Part shown: positions 13,867 through 18,956 of the stretch, in pieces
Layout of the letters: each line of letters starts with the position of its first letter
Numbering within the stretch: position 1 is the first letter of the stretch
Notes under the pieces: generated by a model
Told to the model about the DNA's origin: nothing
Seen by the model: the letters and a program-made list of their open reading frames with translations, nothing else
Database searches by the model: none
Assembly: GCA_009786175.1 (NCBI GenBank)
Contig: WQTQ01000199.1
Coordinates: 1 to 18,956 of the forward strand
Length of the DNA: 18,956 nucleotides
Direction: 5' to 3'
From: Bacillota bacterium
Lineage (GTDB): Bacteria; Bacillota_A; Clostridia; Lachnospirales; WQUN01
Translations under genes and position numbers: made by a program

Positions 13867-14688
13867 TTAAAACATTATAAATCCATACAAATTAAAAGAT
13901 GCAACCCCCAAGATTACCATTACTGCGGCAATAATAGCCAAGTGCAGCGGGTATGCCACATAAAACAGCCATTTTGCCGGTTTTCCTCTGTCACCGTTGT
14001 AGTTGCGAATTAAAATGGCACCCAAGAAGCAGCCAACCGCAAATATCGGCGTTACCAACATTAATTCTGCTGTCATGCCGGTCATTGCAACTGCAGCATA
14101 TACTTCTTCCGCAAGTTCACCTGTTGTAAGGTAGATTAGCGGAGCAATTGCGCTAAGTATTCCAAACACCGCAAAAATAATCCCGGATATAATCCCCGGC
14201 AGGGTACGTCTGCGGCTTTCTTTTTTAATGATGTAGTACAGAAGCGGTACCAAAACACCTATGAAAAATAAATCCATAAACATGGCTGCAGCACACGCAA
14301 CAATGAACAAAAGCCAAAACAGAAAACGGATTTTTATCTTATCATACATAAGCAAAACAAATAAGCTTAATGCAATAGTGAACATAATGTTTAAGAAAAA
14401 CCCTGACCCAAGTATATCTGTTACACCAAGTACCGTAGGGTGAAACGCCTGCGCAATTATACCAAACATTAACAGGCGTCCAATATATTTTTTCAAGTTG
14501 GAAGTATATTTATATCCTTCCACCACAAAGTACGCCATAATAACATAAGTAAGCCCACCGGCAGCATACAAAATAAGCAGCGGTACCAGCGGTAAAACAG
14601 GCGCAAGACCTATGGCAACGTGGTTGGCAATCATACCGATAACCGCAATCCATTTTAGAGTGTAAGCATCAAAAGACAGTGATTTCAT
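13867..14688 (-). CDS. TraX-family integral membrane protein
   Basis: 273 residues with about eight to nine hydrophobic helices. The opening LKWIAVIGMIANHVAIG and the closing WLFYVAYPLHLAIIA are the N- and C-terminal hallmarks of the TraX family, named for the protein needed for N-acetylation of F-pilin. The chromosomal Firmicute members are of unknown function and probably act as membrane acyltransferases on other substrates; no conjugation gene is nearby, so a pilin role is not supported. AGGAGG sits 5 bases before the ATG. It lies downstream of rubrerythrin but is separated from it by the long hairpin at 14715-14755. Confidence 0.85.
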   Translation of the reverse strand: MKSLSFDAYTLKWIAVIGMIANHVAIGLAPVLPLVPLLILYAAGGLTYVIMAYFVVEGYKYTSNLKKYIGRLLMFGIIAQAFHPTVLGVTDILGSGFFLNIMFTIALSLFVLLMYDKIKIRFLFWLLFIVACAAAMFMDLFFIGVLVPLLYYIIKKESRRRTLPGIISGIIFAVFGILSAIAPLIYLTTGELAEEVYAAVAMTGMTAELMLVTPIFAVGCFLGAILIRNYNGDRGKPAKWLFYVAYPLHLAIIAAVMVILGVASFNLYGFIMF

Positions 14689-14714
14689 AATTTCCTCCTA
14701 ATTTTAGTAAGTGT

Positions 14715-14755
14715 TACCCCCTGATATCACATTGGCAATGTGATATCAGGGGGTA
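14715..14755. repeat. 19-bp inverted repeat, second copy of the CCCCCT hairpin
   Basis: The left arm 14715-14733 and right arm 14737-14755 pair perfectly around GGC. It begins TACCCCCTGATATCACATT, against TACCCCCTAATATTACATT in the copy at 514-556. The two arm differences are matched by compensating changes on the right arm. It lies just after the rubrerythrin stop and before TraX; there is no T-run on minus, so a simple intrinsic terminator is not certain. Confidence 0.85.
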
Positions 14756-14761
14756 CAAGAA

Positions 14762-15304
14762 TTAATAATTTTTCAGTTTAAGTTCAAAATATGCTTTTGG
14801 GTGCTTACAAACCGGACACACCTCAAGTGCATTTTTCCCGTTGTAACTATGGCCGCAATTTCTGCACTCCCATACTGATTCAGTACTGCGGGCAAATACA
14901 TCGCCGTTTTCAATATTGGCAAGAAGCTGACGGTACCGCTCTTCGTGTTCTTTTTCGATTTTGGCAACGCCTTCAAACAGGTCGGCAATTCGGTCAAACC
15001 CTTCTTCCCGTGCTTCCTTGGCGAAATCAGCATACATTTCTGTCCACTCATAATGTTCGCCGGCGGCGGCATCCGCAAGATTAGTAAGCGTATCGGGTAC
15101 ACTGCCGCCGCACAGTAACTTAAACCACAGTTTTGCGTGTTCCTTTTCATTGTCCGCCGTTAGTGTAAACAATGCGGCAATCTGCTCATAACCCTCCTTT
15201 TTGGCCGCTGACGCATAGTACGTGTACTTGTTTCTGGCCTGAGATTCCCCCGCAAAAGCCGCCTGCAAATTGGCTTCTGTCCTGCTTCCTTTTAGTTCTG
15301 ACAT
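14762..15304 (-). CDS. rbr: Rubrerythrin
   Basis: Non-haem diiron peroxidase that reduces hydrogen peroxide in anaerobes. The N-terminal four-helix domain carries the iron ligands: Glu20 in [11 protein letters not shown], Glu53xxHis56 in [10 protein letters not shown], a Glu-rich helix from [16 protein letters not shown], and Glu117xxHis120 in [10 protein letters not shown]. The C-terminal rubredoxin-like domain has Cys147, Cys150, Cys163 and Cys166 ([22 protein letters not shown]). The length of 180 residues is standard. AAGGAGG lies 7 bases before the ATG. It is monocistronic or weakly linked to TraX, and divergent from the YitT gene. Confidence 0.97.
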   Translation of the reverse strand: MSELKGSRTEANLQAAFAGESQARNKYTYYASAAKKEGYEQIAALFTLTADNEKEHAKLWFKLLCGGSVPDTLTNLADAAAGEHYEWTEMYADFAKEAREEGFDRIADLFEGVAKIEKEHEERYRQLLANIENGDVFARSTESVWECRNCGHSYNGKNALEVCPVCKHPKAYFELKLKNY

Positions 15305-15346
15305 TATGCTACCTCCTTGGGTTTAAAATTACGAAACTATTTCGCT

Positions 15347-15384
15347 ATATAACATTATATCTTGTAAACCGCCACAATTACAAT
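15347..15384 (-). promoter_or_regulatory. Rubrerythrin promoter with a palindromic operator-like site
   Basis: On minus, TATAAT (15354-15359) is preceded 18 bases upstream by TTGTAA (15378-15383), a four of six match. The -10 box lies inside a perfect palindrome ATATAA-CA-TTATAT (15347-15360). A palindrome at this position is where a repressor would block initiation; PerR is the obvious candidate for a peroxidase gene, but the match to the PerR box is poor. A small 5-bp hairpin (CGAAA-TAG-TTTCG) follows near the transcript start. Confidence 0.5.
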
Positions 15385-15391
15385 CAATTTC

Positions 15392-15400
15392 TGTGATAAT
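15392..15400 (+). promoter_or_regulatory. Possible extended -10 promoter of the YitT gene
   Basis: TGTGATAAT matches the extended -10 form (TG-N-GATAAT) without a good -35. A second TGTGATACT lies 28 bases downstream (15420-15428) and could be an alternative. The evidence is weak. Confidence 0.35.
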
Positions 15401-15451
15401 ACATAAAAATCATTGCTTTTGTGATACTAATTAAAAGCGAGGTGGTTTCTT

Positions 15452-16291
15452 ATGAGGAAATGGATGAAAAAATTAGCATACATCACAATTGCAATCGCAC
15501 TGCTAAGTGTATGCGTAAATATGTTTCTTGCACCCCACAACATTGCAGCCGGCGGCCTTACAGGCCTTGCAATTATTTTGGAGTCTTGGCTTGGGCTTGG
15601 ACGTTCTACAGTTATTTATGTAGGTAACGGGCTGGTTCTTTTGCTTACGTTTTTCTTCCTTGGCAAAGAAATATTTTTAAACACGGTAATTGGGGCCACT
15701 CTTTTGCCGGTGTTTATAGGCATTGTACCCCGCATTACTTTAGTAAGTGACACCATGCTTTCTGTAGTAATAGGCAGTGCGCTTTTTGGTGTTGCCGTAA
15801 GCATTTTATATCATAACAAAGCATCCAGCGGCGGAACTGCTGTCCCACCGCTGATTTTAAAAAAGCATTTTAACATTAGCCCGTCAATTGGGCTGTTTAT
15901 CACAGACGGAGTTGTTGTGCTGCTTTGCCTGTTCGTATTTGACGTAGACAAATTTTTCTTCGCCATTCTTTCAATTTTCATAACGTCCGCTGCAATGAAC
16001 TATATCGAAAACGGCGCGAATAAAAAGAAAATGGTATATATTATCAGCCAATTTCACGAAGATATTACAAAGGATATCCTTAACGACATCGGCCGGGGCG
16101 TAACAATGATTCCTTCCATAGGCGCATTCGAAAACCAAGAAAAGCCAATGCTAATGGCCACAATGGACGCTAAAGACTATCAGCAGCTTTTGACAATTGT
16201 AAATAAGCACGACAAGGAAGCGTTTATGATTACTGATACGGTTTCCGATGTTCACGGTCAAGGGTTTACCTATGAATCCGGAAGTATATAA
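15452..16291 (+). CDS. YitT-family membrane protein (DUF161 plus DUF2179)
   Basis: 279 residues. The first ~200 form five to six membrane helices with the family motif APHNIAAGGLTGLAI near residue 27 and YHNKASSGGTAVPP in the middle. The C-terminal ~75 residues are the cytosolic DUF2179 domain (VYIISQFHEDITKDI through EAFMITDTVSDVHGQGF), thought to bind a small ligand. YitT proteins are common in Firmicutes, often in several copies, and no transported substrate is established. The start at 15452 has GAGGTGG 6 bases upstream. It is divergent from rubrerythrin and convergent with the secreted-protein gene, which has the shared-gap terminator. Confidence 0.93.
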   Translation: MRKWMKKLAYITIAIALLSVCVNMFLAPHNIAAGGLTGLAIILESWLGLGRSTVIYVGNGLVLLLTFFFLGKEIFLNTVIGATLLPVFIGIVPRITLVSDTMLSVVIGSALFGVAVSILYHNKASSGGTAVPPLILKKHFNISPSIGLFITDGVVVLLCLFVFDVDKFFFAILSIFITSAAMNYIENGANKKKMVYIISQFHEDITKDILNDIGRGVTMIPSIGAFENQEKPMLMATMDAKDYQQLLTIVNKHDKEAFMITDTVSDVHGQGFTYESGSI

Positions 16292-16302
16292 AAAAGGGCA
16301 TT

Positions 16303-16328
16303 AAAAAAGAGCTGTCTGTTGACAGCCC
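16303..16328 (-). terminator. Rho-independent terminator after the secreted-protein gene
   Basis: On minus, GGGCTGTC pairs with GACAGCTC around AACA (one G-T wobble) and runs straight into TTTTTT. Its first base overlaps the stop codon at 16328-16330. It ends the adenylate-kinase-like/rarA/secreted-protein transcript and faces the YitT gene. Confidence 0.85.
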
Positions 16329-17119
16329 TAATTGCTAACCAATTCAAATACATTTACGCTGTTAACAGCGGTTAGTCTTGGAAAAACTACTTTTGCATTA
16401 TTGATATTTGTAATTTCCATTTCCATAACAAAACCAATTTCGACTGCGGTATCGTTGCGGTCAAGTACCACATCAAAGTCTAGGCTCATCCCTGTAAGAT
16501 TGTTATTGTTATTTTGTGAAAAGTCAAAGGCAAAATTTAGAACATTAACGAATTGTGCCAGTCTGACCAAAATATTTCTGCTGCTAAGCTCTGCCAGAAC
16601 TTCATCTATCATGGCTTCCAACTCTTCAGCAGTTGGTATTGTTGTATCCGTAAGATGTTCTGCAACAGCATCACTAAGGTCAAGTACCATAAACTGGCGG
16701 CTGAACGCTCTGTTTTCCATGGCAAGCATCATACGCAAAATTGTGGGTAATTCCAAAATTATTCTCATTGTCGGGTCGTCTAAATCGGTAAAATCCATGT
16801 CCAGCCAAGTTCTTACCGGTACCCTGCCAAATACGGACCCAAAAAGAACTTCCGTATACATTTGTACAAATGCTTCGCCGTCATTTACAACAGAACCTGT
16901 CACGGTCGCGCCTATTTCTGAACCGCCGAAAACAAATGCCGTAAGTAAATTTAGACCCGCGTCGTCAAAAAAGTCACCGGAAATGGTAAAATCTGCAGCA
17001 AAATCAAATGATTCCGGTGTTTGCAACTGCTGTACAGCCGGCAACCGTGACGCTTGCACGGGTATTACCAGGCCCATCACTAAAACAAGTGCAAGTACTA
17101 TTCTTGCAAATTTTTTCAT
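16328..17119 (-). CDS. Secreted protein of unknown function
   Basis: 263 residues with a classic signal peptide: MKKFARIVLALVLVMGLVIP, then a likely cleavage site after VQA (residues 21-23). The mature part has no cysteine and no further membrane helix, and is rich in Phe, Asp and Thr, with alternating strands such as FDFAADFTISGDFF, ATVTGSVVNDGEAFVQMYTE and MSLDFDVVLDRNDTAVEIGFVMEMEI. A helical insert carries TIPTAEELEAMIDEVLAELSS and a run of five Asn occurs near residue 204. The layout suggests a beta-rich periplasmic or wall-associated fold, similar in feel to bacterial lipid- or polymer-binding domains, but no family is recognised. AAGGAGG lies 7 bases before the ATG, 17 bases after rarA. 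Confidence 0.8.
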   Translation of the reverse strand: MKKFARIVLALVLVMGLVIPVQASRLPAVQQLQTPESFDFAADFTISGDFFDDAGLNLLTAFVFGGSEIGATVTGSVVNDGEAFVQMYTEVLFGSVFGRVPVRTWLDMDFTDLDDPTMRIILELPTILRMMLAMENRAFSRQFMVLDLSDAVAEHLTDTTIPTAEELEAMIDEVLAELSSRNILVRLAQFVNVLNFAFDFSQNNNNNLTGMSLDFDVVLDRNDTAVEIGFVMEMEITNINNAKVVFPRLTAVNSVNVFELVSN

Positions 17120-17136
17120 AACAATTCCTCCTTGAA

Positions 17137-18468
17137 TTATTCATATGCCCTGTTTGGACGGAGTTTACGCAACGATTCGCCAATCTTTTTTTCCACACCA
17201 TTTTCGGTTGGTTTATAATACACGCGATTGGCAAGTTCATCCGGCAGATATTGCTGTGGTATAAAGTTACCGGGATAACTGTGTGGATATTCGTAACCTA
17301 CGCCGCGGTTTAATGACGATGCGCCCTTGTAATGGGCATCTTGTAAATGTGACGGAATAGATTTTATTGCCACCTTTTGAACATCTGAAAGAGCAGAAGT
17401 TATGGCACTGCAGGAAGCATTGCTTTTTGGCGCGCAAGCCACATACGCCGTTGCCTGAGAAAGCGCGAACATTCCTTCCGGCATACCGATAAATTGTATC
17501 GCCTGAAATGCCGCAACCGCTACTTGCAAAGCATGCGGGTCTGCGTTACCCACATCTTCCGAAGCGCAAATTACTATGCGCCTGGCTATAAATTTTGGGT
17601 CTTCCCCGGCGTATATCATACGCGCAAGGTAGTAAATGGCGGCGTCCGGGTCCGAACCGCGCATACTTTTTATAAAAGCGGATATGGTGTCGTAGTGGTT
17701 ATCGCCGTCACGTTCGTAACGCAGGGCGCGTTTTTGTATACAGGCGGCCGCTACATCCAGATCAATTACAATTTCACCCGTCACAGGATCCGGCCCTGTG
17801 GTTAAGGCCGCAAGTTCCAACGCATTCAGTGCAGTCCTTGCATCGCCCCCGGCAACATCCGCCAAAAACTCTATTGCATTTTCGTGGGCTGTAATTTGCA
17901 AATATCCAAGGCCGCGTTCGCTATCTTCCAAGGCACGGTGTATTAAAGTAAGTATATTTTCCCGGGTTAAGGGATACAGTTCGAAAATTACGGAACGGGA
18001 TACCAGAGCCTTGTTAACTTCGAAGTACGGGTTTTCTGTGGTGGCACCAACAAGAATTATGGTGCCGTCCTCTACATATGGCAGCAGTGCGTCTTGCTGC
18101 GCTTTGTTAAAGCGGTGGATTTCATCCACAAAAAGTATCGAACGCTTGCCGTACAGCTCTATTGCCGTTTTAGCGTTTTCAACGGCCCGCTGTATATCTT
18201 TTACACCGGCCGCAGTTGCGTTTAGCTGGGTGAAAACAGATTCCGTTGCCCCGGCAATAATCCGTGCCAAAGAGGTTTTACCCGTCCCGGGCGGACCATA
18301 CAGCACTAAAGATGTAAGCTTGTCGGCCTTAATCGCCCTGGTTAGAAGTGTATTTTGACCTATAATATGTTCCTGGCCTACCCATTCTTCCAGGGTTGTC
18401 GGGCGCATACGTGCCGCCAACGGGGCTCCTTTTTTGTGATTATTACGGTTTTCTTCAAAAATATCCAC
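17137..18468 (-). CDS. rarA: Replication-associated recombination protein RarA (MgsA), AAA+ ATPase
   Basis: RarA acts at stalled replication forks and belongs to the clamp-loader-like AAA+ group. Walker A is GPPGTGKTS (residues 58-66), Walker B is LFVDEIHRFNKAQQDALLP (112-130), and sensor 1 is GATTENPYFEVNKAL with SRS following. The C-terminal MgsA domain is recognisable from SAFIKSMRGSDPDAAIYYLARMI and the end GYEYPHSYPGNFIPQQYLPD. The length of 443 residues is typical. The start is GTG at 18468, with AAGGTAAGAG just upstream inside the end of the preceding gene (8 bases apart). It is followed after 17 bases by the secreted-protein gene. Confidence 0.96.
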   Translation of the reverse strand: MDIFEENRNNHKKGAPLAARMRPTTLEEWVGQEHIIGQNTLLTRAIKADKLTSLVLYGPPGTGKTSLARIIAGATESVFTQLNATAAGVKDIQRAVENAKTAIELYGKRSILFVDEIHRFNKAQQDALLPYVEDGTIILVGATTENPYFEVNKALVSRSVIFELYPLTRENILTLIHRALEDSERGLGYLQITAHENAIEFLADVAGGDARTALNALELAALTTGPDPVTGEIVIDLDVAAACIQKRALRYERDGDNHYDTISAFIKSMRGSDPDAAIYYLARMIYAGEDPKFIARRIVICASEDVGNADPHALQVAVAAFQAIQFIGMPEGMFALSQATAYVACAPKSNASCSAITSALSDVQKVAIKSIPSHLQDAHYKGASSLNRGVGYEYPHSYPGNFIPQQYLPDELANRVYYKPTENGVEKKIGESLRKLRPNRAYE

Positions 18469-18476
18469 TTGCGCTC

Positions 18477-18956
18477 TTACCTTAGTTTTTCGTCGTTCAT
18501 CTTATCTTGGATGCTGGTTAGGAAGCCGCACATCATCCTGTTGATTGCAGGATTAATTGTAGTTTCGTCATCGTTTACCTTAAAATCTGTACTGATATTT
18601 GTCATATCGTAGAAGTATAACATGTCTACAAGCCGCATTACATTCAGCAAGAAAGATGTAAACACGATTTCTGAATGACGGTTACCGTTTAGGGTTATAA
18701 CGTCAAATAAATCTTGACGGTTTTTTAACTCCTCCATAACTGACGGATGAAGCTCTTTGTGTGCTTTATGGCGGCTGTACACTATTGACAGATTATCGTC
18801 TTCACGTTTACGCGCCAGCAAACGCTGAATAATGTACTCTATATCGGCTTTAATGTCTACAACCAATACGCGCCAATTATTTTCTTTGGCAAACCTGATA
18901 AGGTCTATTGCCTGCTTTCGGTTACGCGGGAAACCGTCGATAAGCCCCGGTGTATT
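18477..18956 (-). CDS. Adenylate-kinase-like nucleotide kinase, 5' end outside the window
   Basis: The frame is open to the window edge, so about 159 C-terminal residues are seen. The visible start GLIDGFPRNRKQAIDL matches the adenylate-kinase DGFPR motif that binds AMP. VLVVDIKADIEYIIQRLLARKREDDN then matches the V(I)xLxVxxxxxxxRLxxRxREDD block containing LID arginines and the DD pair. After that it diverges: in place of the normal helix, YSRHKAHKELHPSVMEELKNRQDLFDVITLNG leads to a further ~60 residues with no clear family, rich in Met, Asn and Thr. It may be a broader nucleoside-phosphate kinase-type protein rather than the housekeeping Adk. It lies 8 bases before rarA. No start can be assigned. 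Confidence 0.65.
   Translation of the reverse strand, partial: NTPGLIDGFPRNRKQAIDLIRFAKENNWRVLVVDIKADIEYIIQRLLARKREDDNLSIVYSRHKAHKELHPSVMEELKNRQDLFDVITLNGNRHSEIVFTSFLLNVMRLVDMLYFYDMTNISTDFKVNDDETTINPAINRMMCGFLTSIQDKMNDEKLR

Noticed and set aside
15347..15360. Calling the palindrome a PerR box outright
   Set aside because: It matches the PerR consensus on one half only; kept as an unassigned operator-like site.
16332..17135. Long plus open frame of 267 codons
   Set aside because: It is the antisense shadow of the secreted-protein gene, which has AAGGAGG, a signal peptide and a terminator on minus; the plus version is Ser/Thr/Lys rich without motif.
17798..18358. Plus open frame of 186 codons opposite rarA
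   Set aside because: It is antisense to the AAA+ motifs of rarA; low-complexity Ser-rich translation.

Overview
This window looks like a low-GC Firmicute of class Clostridia, probably Lachnospirales-like; the order is an inference. The evidence is the strong AGGAGG-type ribosome binding sites, the dprA-topA-codY gene order, CodY itself, rubrerythrin, a holin-like type I toxin, and ferredoxin-dependent oxo-acid oxidoreductases that imply strict anaerobic amino acid fermentation. Almost all genes lie on the minus strand.

Bases 1-577 hold the 3' part of an unassigned plus-strand gene and a perfect 20-bp hairpin that separates it from the convergent operon. Bases 578-7224 (minus) form one operon, read as promoter, ptb, buk, leucine dehydrogenase, a P-loop ATPase, a possible small membrane protein, then a ferredoxin subunit and the alpha, beta and gamma subunits of a branched-chain 2-oxoacid:ferredoxin oxidoreductase (Vor). 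Together these encode oxidative branched-chain amino acid fermentation: amino acid to 2-keto acid (NADH), to acyl-CoA (reduced ferredoxin), to acyl-phosphate, to branched-chain fatty acid plus ATP. It is the anaerobic counterpart of the Bacillus ptb-bcd-buk-bkd operon, with Vor replacing the lipoamide-dependent Bkd complex. The ATPase and the small protein have no assigned role.

Bases 7250-8221 hold an aldo-keto-reductase-like TIM-barrel gene with a clear terminator. Bases 8222-9140 form a small accessory island: a decapitated BRO-N (DinD-type) fragment, a previously hidden type I toxin-antitoxin locus (a 25-residue holin-like toxin on plus and a convergent antisense RNA on minus, each with its own strand-specific terminator), and a dispersed-repeat-like hairpin.

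Bases 9141-13102 (minus) hold dprA-topA-codY. This CodY keeps its DNA-binding domain but lacks most of the GAF segment that binds isoleucine in Bacillus. Divergent from dprA is a YdcF/SanA-type membrane protein (plus). Then come a TraX-family membrane protein (minus), a second copy of the 5' region's hairpin with compensatory base changes, rubrerythrin (minus) and a divergent YitT-family membrane protein (plus). The window ends with a minus-strand cluster: a partial adenylate-kinase-like protein, rarA and a secreted protein of unknown function with its terminator.

No rRNA, tRNA, CRISPR array or intact insertion sequence was seen.
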